64,000 nt of DNA. Source: Ancylobacter sp. WKF20 (lineage in GTDB: Bacteria > Pseudomonadota > Alphaproteobacteria > Rhizobiales > Xanthobacteraceae). The position numbers and the translations under genes are program-made. Under the pieces are notes generated by a model. The model made no database searches. It worked only from the letters and a program-made list of their open reading frames with translations, and had not been told where the DNA came from. Position 1 is the stretch's first letter, and each line of letters begins with the position of its first letter. Where the stretch lies: contig NZ_CP121679.1 in assembly GCF_029760895.1 (NCBI RefSeq), positions 434,001-498,000 on the forward strand. Direction: 5' to 3'. Below are positions 47,872 to 56,093 of the stretch, piece after piece.

Positions 47872-48605
47872 GCGCGATCGTCATCGACATCGGGCAGAAG
47901 CGCTTCCCCGCACAAGGCGGTGCGCCGGCGCGGGAGATCTTCCGCGATTTCCGGCTGGAGGTGGGCGCGGGCGAGTTCCTCGTGCTGCTCGGTCCCTCGG
48001 GGCTCGGCAAGACCACGCTGCTCAACATCGTCGCCGGTCTCGATGATGACTATCGTGGCGCGGTGGGCTTTGCCGGCGCGGCGCCGCGCATCGCCTATGC
48101 CTTCCAGAGCCCGCGCCTATTGCCATGGCGCACGGTGCTCGAGAACGTCACCCTGCCGCTCGGTCGCGAGGGCACGGGGAGGGCGCGCGCCATGCTGGAG
48201 GAGGTCGGCATCACTGATCTCGCGGGCGCCTATCCCGACCGGCTCTCGCTCGGCCAGCAGCGCCGTGTGGCGCTGGCGCGCGCCTTCGCGGTCGAGCCTG
48301 ACGTGCTTCTCATGGACGAGCCCTTCGTCTCGCTCGACCAGGCGGGAGCGGAGAAGTTGCGCGAATTGCTGCGCCGGCTGCTGGCCCGGAGGCCCGCGAC
48401 GGTGCTGTTCGTCACCCATGACCCGCGGGAGGCGGCGGCGCTGGCGAGCCGCATCGTGGTGCTGGCCGGCAACCCGGTGACGCTGGCGCGCGACGTGAAG
48501 GTCGATTTGTCGCCGCGCGAGCGCGCCTCGCCGGTGCTGGCCGACGCCTTCCTCGCCCGCACCGGCATCATTGCGCGTCCCGAACCGGTGACGCCGCGCA
48601 GCTAG
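47868..48605 (+). CDS. ABC transporter ATP-binding protein, NitT/TauT type
   Basis: ATPase of 245 residues. Walker A GPSGLGKTT, Q-loop FQSPRLLPWRTVLENVTLPLG, signature LSLGQQRRVALARAFAVEPD, Walker B VLLMDEPFVSLD and switch FVTHDPREAA are intact; the LSLGQ variant is common in this family. It is coupled to the permease by a four-base overlap. The frame is open further upstream through the permease gene but that is not coding. Last gene of the operon, followed by an array of hairpins. Confidence 0.9.
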   Translation: MSAIVIDIGQKRFPAQGGAPAREIFRDFRLEVGAGEFLVLLGPSGLGKTTLLNIVAGLDDDYRGAVGFAGAAPRIAYAFQSPRLLPWRTVLENVTLPLGREGTGRARAMLEEVGITDLAGAYPDRLSLGQQRRVALARAFAVEPDVLLMDEPFVSLDQAGAEKLRELLRRLLARRPATVLFVTHDPREAAALASRIVVLAGNPVTLARDVKVDLSPRERASPVLADAFLARTGIIARPEPVTPRS

Positions 48606-48628
48606 GTGCCGACGCGCCGGAAAAACCG

Positions 48629-48770
48629 TTGCGCGTGAAGTGAAGAAGCCCGCGGCGTGAGCTTCGGGCCAAATTCTTGCGCGTAAAGTGACAAAGCCGG
48701 AGTGTGAGCTCCGGGCCAAATCCTTGCGCGTAAAGTGAAAAAGCCCGGAGCGTGAGCTCCGGGCTTTGGG
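48629..48770 (+). repeat. Three tandem 47-48 bp units, each with a terminator-like stem
   Basis: Units start with TTGCGCGTRAAGTGA at 48629, 48677 and 48724. Each contains a CCGGAGYGTGAGCTCCGGG-like stem; those of units 1 and 2 are imperfect, that of unit 3 is perfect. The spacing is too regular and the units too similar to be independent terminators, so they arose by local duplication. Confidence 0.85.
48742..48767 (+). terminator. Intrinsic terminator, third unit of the tandem array
   Basis: AGCCCGGAGC (48742-48751), loop GTGA, GCTCCGGGCT (48756-48765) then TTT: a 10-bp perfect stem with a tetraloop. It ends the ABC operon on the plus strand; the A residues before it give a short U run for the opposite strand too. 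Confidence 0.75.
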
Positions 48771-48941
48771 GGAAGTCGGCGTTTCGATGAAGGCGGGGTG
48801 TCCCGCCTTCACCTCAGCGCAAGTGACGCCAGCGAACCGCCGTCACTTGTCGAGAAAGATCGCCGCCAACCGCTGGAGCAGGCCCTTCGGATGTTGTGGG
48901 GCCGCGGGCGGTGGTGTTGTCTGCCCAGGGTTGCTTCCGAT

Positions 48942-49448
48942 CTAAGCGGCGAAGGGGTGCTTGGCGGTGCCGGCCTGCGCCAGCACTTCCTTGACCGTCG
49001 GCGAGCCGTCAACGGCGCGCTTGATCGCCTGCTTGGTGGCTTCGTAGTTGAACTGCTGGATCTTGGCGTCGTCCGCCGCTTCCCAGTGGATGAACACGCC
49101 GACCGAAATGTACAGGTCGTCGGCCTCTTCTTCCGGGATCACGCCTTCGGCGACGCTATCCACGACCGCCTTGGCAACGCCGTACTGCGCCGGGCCGAAC
49201 ATCTGGACGGCCTGACGGGCGTCCTTGATGGTGACCTTGTTGAACAGGATGGTGTTGGGCTTGGCGAGAAGGTTCGGCGTTACCACCGCGAGCAGCGAGG
49301 TGAAGCCGTCCTTGTTGTTGGTCAGCGCGTTGAGGAACGCGCTCTCGGCGGCGCTGCCGCGCGGCCCGATGATGAGGTCGATATGGGCGACTTCATTGCC
49401 GTCACCGACCAGCGACTCGCCGATCAGCACCTTATTGATCTTGGCCAT
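48942..49448 (-). CDS. fae: 5,6,7,8-tetrahydromethanopterin hydro-lyase (formaldehyde-activating enzyme)
   Basis: Cytoplasmic enzyme that condenses formaldehyde with tetrahydromethanopterin to methylene-H4MPT, the entry to the H4MPT-linked oxidation pathway. The 168-residue protein is full length: [67 protein letters not shown] with the conserved His22, and [48 protein letters not shown] precedes the ATG. It stands alone between the ABC operon and the sensor kinase, on the opposite strand. Other H4MPT genes (mtdB, mch, fhc) are not in the window. Confidence 0.96.
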   Translation of the reverse strand: MAKINKVLIGESLVGDGNEVAHIDLIIGPRGSAAESAFLNALTNNKDGFTSLLAVVTPNLLAKPNTILFNKVTIKDARQAVQMFGPAQYGVAKAVVDSVAEGVIPEEEADDLYISVGVFIHWEAADDAKIQQFNYEATKQAIKRAVDGSPTVKEVLAQAGTAKHPFAA

Positions 49449-49919
49449 CTACTTCCTCCCAGACAGGGTTTCATGAATGAGGGGCGGGTGTCCCCTCCAT
49501 CAATGTCCCGGCTATCTTTGTTGCAGCGTTTGGGTCACCAAACCGGTTGGCCCGATAGCACGACCAGACACGTTACGGGGCAGAGACTAGGCTTGCTTCG
49601 CCTTGGTCCGCAAGGGCTTCTTCCGCCTATTCGACGCGCTCCGATGCCTTTCCCGAGGGGCGCGACGAATGGCGCAGGCCGGCACCGGATAATGCGGAAC
49701 TTCGCGGCATGCCGAAGCCGTGGGCATGCGCCGCCGCGTCAAGCTCAATCTTTTGGCGAGCGCGCGCTGAACTCATCCATCAGTTGCCGCGTACAAGCAT
49801 GGCAAGCTAAACTGGCCTGACAATTGCTGCGTTGCAGCAGGGCCGGAAGCGTGATCGAGAACATTCCGGACAGAAAGGAAGCGCCCGGGATCCGTGTCTC
49901 ACGCCAGAGGACCTGCTGC
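49449..49919. promoter_or_regulatory. fae upstream region and leader of the 69-aa protein
   Basis: This 471-base divergent region holds GTTTGG-GTCA-CCAAAC (49528-49543), a candidate operator for fae, with TTGCAGC at 49521. Further right is the dyad GCTGC-GTT-GCAGC (49826-49838), 82 bases before the small gene's ATG. The middle part (49560-49780) shows nothing I can identify. Confidence 0.4.
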
Positions 49920-50129
49920 ATGGAACTGATCCTGTCTATCTGCCTGATCGCCAGCCCCGGCACCTGCCGGGAAGAGGCGCTGTCGGTGAGCATGGAAGCC
50001 ACCGGCATGCCGACCCAGTGCCTGATGAGCGCGATGCCCACCATTGCCGAGTGGAGTGGCACCCACCCGAAGTGGAAGGTGCTGAAGTGGCGCTGTGCGC
50101 CCCCCGGTTCCGCCGGTCGCGATATCTGA
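49920..50129 (+). CDS. Small conserved-looking protein, 69 residues
   Basis: MELILSICLIASPGTCREEALS opens a short protein with four cysteines overall (CLIASPGTC, TQCLM, WRCAP) and a SGTHPKWKVLKWRC tail. Such short proteins are widespread in Alphaproteobacteria with no assigned role; the hydrophobic start is too short for a confident signal peptide. The frame is open to 49824 but the composition becomes protein-like only from 49920. No strong ribosome-binding site. I believe it is a gene, but this rests on composition. Confidence 0.5.
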   Translation: MELILSICLIASPGTCREEALSVSMEATGMPTQCLMSAMPTIAEWSGTHPKWKVLKWRCAPPGSAGRDI

Positions 50130-50216
50130 CCGGCTGTGACATCTGACGCAACCCCCACCCGCCGAGGCGCCGCCCCGGCTCGTGATCCCACTCCCTAGAA
50201 AAAGCCGCCGCGCTCT

Positions 50217-50229
50217 GCTGCGTCGCAGC
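50217..50229. promoter_or_regulatory. CTGC-N3-GCAG dyad before the kinase gene
   Basis: GCTGC-GTC-GCAGC is a perfect dyad 93 bases upstream of the histidine kinase ATG. It matches the dyads at 3455 and 49826 in both arms and in spacing. Confidence 0.5.
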
Positions 50230-50321
50230 GTGCGCCGGCGTTGCGTCCGTGGAATCATTCCCTTGCGGCGTGTGGCCGCGTCGGCCAGCGCTTAAACGCG
50301 GGCGGGGCATCGGGAAGAGGC

Positions 50322-51938
50322 ATGGGGCGGGTTCTGTTATCGTCGTTGCGCACGCGCATGGCGCTGCTGCTTGCGGTTGCCGTGCTGGTCACGGCGGCGT
50401 CCGCCCTGCTGCTGGTCGCTGCGCTCGGCACCGCCAACACTCAGCTCGACCGTCTGGTCTCGGCGCAGAATCGCCTGGAGCTGCTCTCCTCCATTTCCGG
50501 CCGCATCGGTGATTACGCGCTGATCTCGCTGCAGGCGGCGCAGCAGCCCGGCCCGCGCGGCGAGGAAGCGCTGCAGACGTCACGCACGGCCACCTTCGCC
50601 GCCTTCCAGCGCTTCGAGGCCGCGCTGGCCGACGATGTCATGCGCTATGGCGACGAGGAGCAGCGCACGCTGATGGCGGCGCGCAGCCGCACCGTTGCCC
50701 GCCTCCACGCCCAGTTCGAGGTGATGGACCGACAGATCACCGCCGCGCTTGCCGGCCCGGACGCCCCGATGGCCGTGCGCGTGGCGCTCGATGTGTTCGC
50801 CGCCGGTTTCGGCGCGCCGCTGAGCCAGGCGATGGAAGAGGAGCGCACCGACGCCCGCGCCGCCCAGCTCGCGGTGCAGGAGCTGCGCGAGCGGGCCATA
50901 CGCTGGGGCCTCGCCGGCGTGGTGTTCGCCTTCGTCGTCGCCATCGTGGCCTATCACACGGTCGGCTCCTCGCTGGTCCAGCGCGTCGCCGATGTCGCCA
51001 CCGCCGCCGCGGCGATCGCCCAGGGCCGCTCCGATACCCGCCTCACCGTCACCGGCCATGACGAGCTGAGCCTCGCCATGGCGCGCTTCAACCGCATGGC
51101 GGCGCATCTCGCCCGCCGCGAGGGGCGGCTGATTTCCGATCAGCGCCGGTTGCAGGAGATCGTCGATGCCCGCACCGCCGAGCTGCGCGCCGCCAATGCC
51201 CGGCTGGAGAATATCGACCTCGCGCGCCGGCGCTTCTTCACTGATGTGAGCCATGAGCTGCGCACGCCGCTCACCGTCATTCTCGGCGAGGCGGAGGTGA
51301 CGCTGCGTGGCGGGCGGCCGAGCGAGGAGGATCTGCGCGCCGCGCTTCTGGTCATCCAGAACCGCGCCCGCCGTCTTCACCGCCGGGTGGAGGATCTGCT
51401 GCGCATCGCCCGCTCGGAAAGCGGGCAGATCGAGCTGGAGCGACGGCCCTTCCTCGTCGCTGATCTGCTCGAGGATGTGCGCGAGAGCATGCTGCCCGTC
51501 GCCCGCGCCGCCGGCCTGCCGCTGGAGGTCACCTGCGAGGGCGACGACCTCGTTCTGGAGGCGGACCGTGAATGGCTGCGCCAGACGCTTGACGGGCTTG
51601 TCGCCAACGCTGTCCGCCATTCCACGCCCGGCCAGCTCGTGCGGCTTGAGGCGGCGCGGGAGGGCGAGGACATGGTGATCCGCGTGCGTGACCACGGCAC
51701 CGGCATTCCTGCCCATGAGTTGCCGCATGTGTTCGAGCGGTTCTGGCGCGGGGCGGGGGAGGGGCGCGAGGGCACCGGCTTCGGCATCGGCCTCGCTTTG
51801 GCGAAATGGATCGTGGATCGGCATGGTGGCCGGATCGACATCGACAGCAGCACCGGAGAAGATGGGCCGAGCGGCACTTGCGTGGTCGTGCGCCTGCCCG
51901 CCCGGGTGCCCGACATCAATCTGGAGGCGGCGCAATGA
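50322..51938 (+). CDS. Sensor histidine kinase
   Basis: Membrane sensor of 538 residues. One helix at about 11-32, a periplasmic domain of about 150 residues without recognisable fold (LVSAQNRLELLSSISGRIGDYALISLQAAQQ), a second helix near 200-222, then HAMP (VQRVADVATAAAAIAQGRSDTRLTVTGHDELSLAMARFNRMA), the dimerisation domain with TDVSHELRTPLTVILGEAEV (phospho-acceptor His311), and the ATPase with LVANAVRHSTPG, RDHGTGIPAHELPHVFERFWRG and GTGFGIGLALAKWIVDRHGG. Start 50322 has GGGAAGAGG upstream. It is coupled to the response regulator by an ATGA overlap and lies just upstream of pqqA, so a stimulus linked to methanol or metal is likely. Confidence 0.9.
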   Translation: MGRVLLSSLRTRMALLLAVAVLVTAASALLLVAALGTANTQLDRLVSAQNRLELLSSISGRIGDYALISLQAAQQPGPRGEEALQTSRTATFAAFQRFEAALADDVMRYGDEEQRTLMAARSRTVARLHAQFEVMDRQITAALAGPDAPMAVRVALDVFAAGFGAPLSQAMEEERTDARAAQLAVQELRERAIRWGLAGVVFAFVVAIVAYHTVGSSLVQRVADVATAAAAIAQGRSDTRLTVTGHDELSLAMARFNRMAAHLARREGRLISDQRRLQEIVDARTAELRAANARLENIDLARRRFFTDVSHELRTPLTVILGEAEVTLRGGRPSEEDLRAALLVIQNRARRLHRRVEDLLRIARSESGQIELERRPFLVADLLEDVRESMLPVARAAGLPLEVTCEGDDLVLEADREWLRQTLDGLVANAVRHSTPGQLVRLEAAREGEDMVIRVRDHGTGIPAHELPHVFERFWRGAGEGREGTGFGIGLALAKWIVDRHGGRIDIDSSTGEDGPSGTCVVVRLPARVPDINLEAAQ

Positions 51939-52624
51939 CCATTCTCATCGTCGAAGACGATCCCGATATCGGCTCGCTTCTGCGCCGCGGCTTCGCCTCG
52001 GAGAGCTATGCTGTGGAACTGGTGGGCGACGGCGAGCAGGCGCTGCGCGCGGCCAGCGGCAAGTCGCTGGAGGCGATCATTCTCGACGTGATGCTGCCGG
52101 GCCGCTCGGGCATCGATGTGTGCCGCGCGCTGCGCGCCGGCGGGCAGACCGCGCCCATCATCATGCTCTCCGCCCGCTCCAGCGTGAACGAGCGCACCGA
52201 GGGGCTTTTGGCGGGGGCCGATGACTACATCATCAAGCCCTTCGCCTTCGAGGAATTGCTGGCGCGGGTAAAGGTGCAGGCGCTGCGCCGCTCCAATGGC
52301 GAGGGTGAGCAGCGCGTGCTTACCGTGGGCGCGGTCACGCTCGATCTCGATACGCGACAGGCGCAGATCGGCGGGACGCGGGTTCGCCTCACCGAACGCG
52401 AGGTGGAACTGCTGGCGCTGCTGATGCGTCATGCCGGTGAGCCGCTTGCCCGTGCCGACATTTTCGCCGCGCTCTGGGCCGGCCATGGCGGGGCGTCGCT
52501 GAACGTGGTGGACGTCTATGTCGGCTATCTCCGGCACAAGCTGGCGGAGGCAACGCCGGAGGGCGGGCAGATGATCGTGACCGTGCGCGGGCGCGGCTTC
52601 ATGTTCGAGTCGGCAACGGCGTGA
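51935..52624 (+). CDS. OmpR/PhoB family response regulator
   Basis: DNA-binding response regulator of 229 residues. Receiver domain: acidic pair in VEDDPDIG, phospho-acceptor Asp51 in ILDVMLPG, Ser/Thr in MLSARSS, Lys in IIKPFAFEELLARV. The C-terminal winged helix has RVRLTEREVELLALLMRHAGEPLARADIFAALWA and the NVVDVYVGYLRHKLAEA recognition helix. The partner kinase overlaps its start. The pqqA gene begins 181 bases downstream, making the pqq operon and possibly xoxF reasonable targets. Confidence 0.92.
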   Translation: MTILIVEDDPDIGSLLRRGFASESYAVELVGDGEQALRAASGKSLEAIILDVMLPGRSGIDVCRALRAGGQTAPIIMLSARSSVNERTEGLLAGADDYIIKPFAFEELLARVKVQALRRSNGEGEQRVLTVGAVTLDLDTRQAQIGGTRVRLTEREVELLALLMRHAGEPLARADIFAALWAGHGGASLNVVDVYVGYLRHKLAEATPEGGQMIVTVRGRGFMFESATA

Positions 52625-52805
52625 GGCAAGGTTTCACTGTCAAAATGGTGGTATACTGTGTGCCTACACAGCTGCGTTACCGCTTGCTTGACGAAGATGA
52701 AAACAGTCACCAATATCAGTGCTGCGGGTATAATACCGCAAATCAACTTTGCTTCTTATGAACTTCTTAGGAAGTAAAGCGAAGCAAACTCTCGAGGAGG
52801 AAGAA
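52625..52805 (+). promoter_or_regulatory. pqqA upstream region
   Basis: GGTATAATACC (52728-52738 or so) is an 11-base palindrome containing a consensus TATAAT -10 box at 52729-52734; the matching -35 is weak. GAACTTCTT at 52760-52768 matches one half of the dyad found upstream of xoxF. GAGGAGGAAG is a strong ribosome-binding site before pqqA. Confidence 0.45.
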
Positions 52806-52883
52806 ATGGCCTGGACCACTCCGCGTATCGTCGAAGTCTGCGTCGGCATGGAAGTGAACGCCTATTTCCCGGCTGACTTCTGA
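52806..52883 (+). CDS. pqqA: PQQ precursor peptide PqqA
   Basis: Ribosomal precursor peptide of 25 residues from which PQQ is built. It reads MAWTTPRIVEVCVGMEVNAY followed by FPADF, with Glu16 and Tyr20 in the required E-x-x-x-Y arrangement; PqqE links these two side chains. The central VCVGMEV is nearly invariant in the family. The ATG has GAGGAGGAAGAA upstream, which fits the high expression usual for this peptide. pqqB begins 35 bases later. Too short for routine gene finders. Confidence 0.95.
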   Translation: MAWTTPRIVEVCVGMEVNAYFPADF

Positions 52884-52918
52884 GCCTGAGGCGCGGGCGG
52901 CGCGGAAACGGCAGTCAC

Positions 52919-53857
52919 ATGCTCACACCCGCGTCCCGCCTGCATCTCATTGTCCTCGGCTCGGCAGCCGGCGGGGGCTTTCCCCAATGGAACTGCCGAT
53001 GTCCGGTTTGCACCCTCGCTTGGGATGGTGATCCCCGCGTCCGCCGACGGACACAGTCGTCCCTGGCGGTCAGTGCGGATGGCGAGCGGTGGGCATTGGT
53101 GAATTGCGCGCCAGAAATTCTGGCGCAGATTCAGGCTGTGCCGGCACTGCATCCGCGAGGAGGCCGCCGGCAATCGCCGGTGGCCTCCGTGCTTCTGACC
53201 AATGGCGACATCGACCATGTTGCCGGCCTGCTGAGCTTGCGCGAGGCCCAGCCCTTCACGCTCTTCGCCACGCCCGCCATCCATCAGGTGCTGCGCGCCA
53301 GCAGCGCCTTCGATGTTCTGGCCCCCGATGTCGTCTCCCGCCGCGATGTCGAATTGGGGGCCTCGTTCGAGCTGGTCGAGGGCGTCACCGCTACCATCTT
53401 CCCGGTCCCGGGGAAGATTGCGCTGTATCTCGAACAGCGCGAGGCGGCGGAGAAGGGCACCCTTGCGACGGATGTGATGGGTGAGCAGACCATCGGCGTC
53501 GAGATCGCCGCCGGGGGACGCCGCGCGCTCTACATTCCCGGCTGCGCCACCATGACCAACGCCCTGCGCGACCGGATCGCCGGCGCCGATGCCGTGTTTT
53601 TCGACGGCACGCTGTGGCGCGATGATGAGATGGTCGAGGCGGGCGTCGGCACGAAGACCGGCAAGCGCATGGGTCACATGAGCATGTCGGGCGACGAGGG
53701 CTCGATGGCCGCGCTGGCCGGGCTGGATATCGGCCGGCGCATCTATGTCCACATCAACAACACAAACCCGGTGCTGATCGACGGCTCTCCCGAGCGTGTC
53801 GCGGCCAACCGGGCAGGCTGGGAAATTGCCCAGGACGGGATGGAGATACGCCTATGA
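52919..53857 (+). CDS. pqqB: PQQ biosynthesis protein PqqB
   Basis: MBL-fold protein of 312 residues implicated in hydroxylating the tyrosine of the precursor. LIVLGSAAGGGFPQWNCRCPVC (about 9-30, with the cysteine cluster typical of PqqB), LTNGDIDHVAGLLSLREAQPF with the family's modified metal motif, and GKRMGHMSMSGDEGSMAALAGLDIGRRIYVHINNTNPVL are all as expected. Overlaps pqqC by four bases. Confidence 0.95.
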   Translation: MLTPASRLHLIVLGSAAGGGFPQWNCRCPVCTLAWDGDPRVRRRTQSSLAVSADGERWALVNCAPEILAQIQAVPALHPRGGRRQSPVASVLLTNGDIDHVAGLLSLREAQPFTLFATPAIHQVLRASSAFDVLAPDVVSRRDVELGASFELVEGVTATIFPVPGKIALYLEQREAAEKGTLATDVMGEQTIGVEIAAGGRRALYIPGCATMTNALRDRIAGADAVFFDGTLWRDDEMVEAGVGTKTGKRMGHMSMSGDEGSMAALAGLDIGRRIYVHINNTNPVLIDGSPERVAANRAGWEIAQDGMEIRL

Positions 53858-54588
53858 CCACCCTCATGTCGCCCGAGGAGCTTGAGGCGCGGCTGCGCGA
53901 CGTCGGCAAGCGGCGCTACCACAATCTGCACCCCTTCCACCGGCTGCTGCATGACGGCAAGCTGAGCTTCGGGCAGGTGCAGGCCTGGGCGCTGAACCGC
54001 TATTACTACCAGGCGATGATCCCGGTGAAGGATTCCTCGATCCTCGCCCGCATGGAGGAGCCGGAGCTGCGTCGCGCCTGGCGCCAGCGCATCATCGACC
54101 ATGACGGCAATCACGAGGGCGAGGGCGGCATCGCCCGTTGGCTGAAGCTCACCGATGGCGTGGGCCTTGATCGCGATTATGTCACCTCGCTGCGCGGCCT
54201 CCTGCCGGCCACCCGCTTCGCGGTCGAGGCCTATGTGCATTTCGTCCGCGAGAAGACCCTGCTCGAGGCCATCGCCTCCTCGCTCACGGAGATGTTCTCG
54301 CCCGGCATCATCGGCGAGCGTGTCGCGGGGATGCTGAAGAATTATGATTTCGTCTCCAAGGAGACGCTGGCCTATTTCGACAAGCGCCTGACCGAGGCGC
54401 CGCGTGATGCCGATTTCGCGCTCGACTATGTGAAGCGCCATGCGCGCACGCCCGAGCAGCAGGAAGCCGCCATCCGCGCCCTCGAATTCAAGTGCGACGT
54501 GCTCTGGGTGCAGCTCGACGCGCTGTACTTCGCCTATGTCGAGCCGAAAATGGCCTATCCCGGCGCCTTCGTGCCCAAGGAGACGTGA
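53854..54588 (+). CDS. pqqC: Pyrroloquinoline-quinone synthase PqqC
   Basis: Cofactor-free oxidase performing the final ring closure and oxidation to PQQ. The 244-residue helical protein has RRYHNLHPFHRLLHDGKLSFGQVQAWALNRYYYQAMIPVKDSSILARM, DHDGNHEGEGGIARWLKL and FVREKTLLEAIASSLTEMFSP, the active-site segments of the family. ATGA-overlaps with pqqB and shares its stop with the pqqD start (TGATG). Confidence 0.96.
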   Translation: MTTLMSPEELEARLRDVGKRRYHNLHPFHRLLHDGKLSFGQVQAWALNRYYYQAMIPVKDSSILARMEEPELRRAWRQRIIDHDGNHEGEGGIARWLKLTDGVGLDRDYVTSLRGLLPATRFAVEAYVHFVREKTLLEAIASSLTEMFSPGIIGERVAGMLKNYDFVSKETLAYFDKRLTEAPRDADFALDYVKRHARTPEQQEAAIRALEFKCDVLWVQLDALYFAYVEPKMAYPGAFVPKET

Positions 54589-54899
54589 TGACCGCCACCT
54601 TCGCCGCGACCGATGTGCCCAAGCTCGCGCGCGGCGTGCGCCTGCGTCATGACGAGGCGCGCGGCCAGTGGGTGTTGCTCGCGCCCGAGCGCGTGCTGAC
54701 CCCGGACCCGGTCGCGGTGGAGATCCTCAAAAAGGTCGATGGCGCCCGCTCCATCGACGGCATCGTCGATGAACTCGCCGAAGCCTTCGCGGTGGACCGC
54801 GCGCGCATCGCCACCGATGTCGATGGCTTCCTCGCCGGCCTCGCCGAAAAGGGCATGGTCGAGGTCCGCCCGGCCGTTATCGGGGATGCCGCGTCATGA
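54588..54899 (+). CDS. pqqD: PqqA-binding chaperone PqqD
   Basis: Small winged-helix-like protein (103 residues) that binds PqqA and presents it to Pqq[57 protein letters not shown] is the family core. It starts within the pqqC stop and overlaps pqqE by four bases. Confidence 0.94.
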   Translation: MTATFAATDVPKLARGVRLRHDEARGQWVLLAPERVLTPDPVAVEILKKVDGARSIDGIVDELAEAFAVDRARIATDVDGFLAGLAEKGMVEVRPAVIGDAAS

Positions 54900-56071
54900 A
54901 CGTCATCACCGATCTCGTCGACAAGGCGAAGGAACTCGTGGCCGAGGCGACACCCGCCCCGGTCGCCCGCCCGGCACCGCCCATCCCGTATGGCATGCTG
55001 GCCGAGCTCACCCATCGCTGCCCGCTGCAATGCCCCTATTGCTCGAACCCGGTCGAGCTCGACCGTCGCAATGTCGAGCTGGACACCGAGACCTGGCTGC
55101 GCGTCTTCTCGGAAGCCGCCAAGCTCGGCGTGCTTCAGGTGCATCTGTCCGGCGGCGAGCCCACCGCCCGGCGCGATCTCGAACAGATGATCCGCCACTG
55201 CGTCGAGGTCGGGCTCTACACCAACCTCATCACCGCGGGCGTCGGTGTCACGCCCGAGCGTCTGCAGGCTATTTCCGATGCCGGCATCGACCATGTGCAG
55301 CTCTCCTTCCAGGGCGCTACGGCGGAGGTGACCGACAAGGTGTCGAACTTCCGCGGCGCGCATGAGCGCAAGCTCGCCGTGGCGCGCGAGGTGCGCCGGC
55401 TCGGCCTGCCGCTTACCGTGAATTCGGTGGTGCACCGCGCCAATATCCACCAGATCCCGGACTTCATCGAGCTGGCGCTGGCGCTCGACGCCAAGCGCAT
55501 CGAGATCGCCCATTCGCAATATTATGGCTGGGCGCTGCGCAACCGTGGCGCGTTGATGCCGACGCGCGATCAGGTGTTCTGGGCGCTCGATGTGGTGGAA
55601 GAGGCGCGCGTGCGGCTCAAGGGCCGGCTCACCATCGATGCGGTGGTGCCGGACTATTACGCCAAATACCCCAAGCCCTGCATGAATGGCTGGGGCCGTC
55701 AGTCGCTCAACGTCACGCCCTCGGGCCGAGTTCTGCCCTGCCACGCCGCCGAGACCATTCCGAACCTCGATTTCTGGAATGTGCGCGAGCATTCGCTGAG
55801 CGATGTGTGGGTGAACTCGCCGGCCTTCAACGCCTTTCGCGGCACCGACTGGATGCCGGAGCTGTGTCAGAGCTGCGAGCGCAAGGAGTTCGATTGGGGC
55901 GGCTGCCGCTGTCAGGCCATGGCCATTGCCGGCGACGCCGCCGCGACCGATCCCGCCTGCCACAAATCGCCGCTGCACGCTCACCTGCTGGCGCTGGCCG
56001 AGACCGACGCCGCCACGGGCGCGGCCGAGTATGATTACCGGCGCTACATGACGCCGGATCGCAATAACTAG
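54896..56071 (+). CDS. pqqE: PqqA peptide cyclase PqqE (radical SAM)
   Basis: Radical SAM enzyme forming the Glu-Tyr carbon-carbon bond in PqqA. Cluster motif [10 protein letters not shown] gives Cys42, Cys46 and Cys49 (CxxxCxxC); [12 protein letters not shown] is the SAM-binding GGE; the C-terminal SPASM-type cysteines are in [22 protein letters not shown] and [10 protein letters not shown]. Length 391 is normal. Last of pqqABCDE; no pqqF/G-type peptidase gene follows, so proteolysis must be supplied elsewhere. Confidence 0.96.
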   Translation: MNVITDLVDKAKELVAEATPAPVARPAPPIPYGMLAELTHRCPLQCPYCSNPVELDRRNVELDTETWLRVFSEAAKLGVLQVHLSGGEPTARRDLEQMIRHCVEVGLYTNLITAGVGVTPERLQAISDAGIDHVQLSFQGATAEVTDKVSNFRGAHERKLAVAREVRRLGLPLTVNSVVHRANIHQIPDFIELALALDAKRIEIAHSQYYGWALRNRGALMPTRDQVFWALDVVEEARVRLKGRLTIDAVVPDYYAKYPKPCMNGWGRQSLNVTPSGRVLPCHAAETIPNLDFWNVREHSLSDVWVNSPAFNAFRGTDWMPELCQSCERKEFDWGGCRCQAMAIAGDAAATDPACHKSPLHAHLLALAETDAATGAAEYDYRRYMTPDRNN

Positions 56072-56093
56072 AAAAACCACGGGAGTAACGCCG

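Larger units (their letters stand above)
48606..48941. other. Hairpin-rich gap between convergent ABC and fae genes
   Basis: The 336-base region contains three tandem units at 48629-48770, a perfect 9-bp hairpin GAAGGCGGG-GTGT-CCCGCCTTC (48789-48810), and an 8-bp hairpin AAGTGACG/CGTCACTT (48821-48828 and 48841-48848). No gene is seen in the remaining 90 bases, which would be the 3' end of the fae transcript on the minus strand. Confidence 0.75.

Noticed and set aside
48629..48770. Regular 47-48 bp repeats as a possible CRISPR array
   Set aside because: The units are contiguous and alike along their length, with no unique spacers, and contain terminator stems; no cas genes are near.
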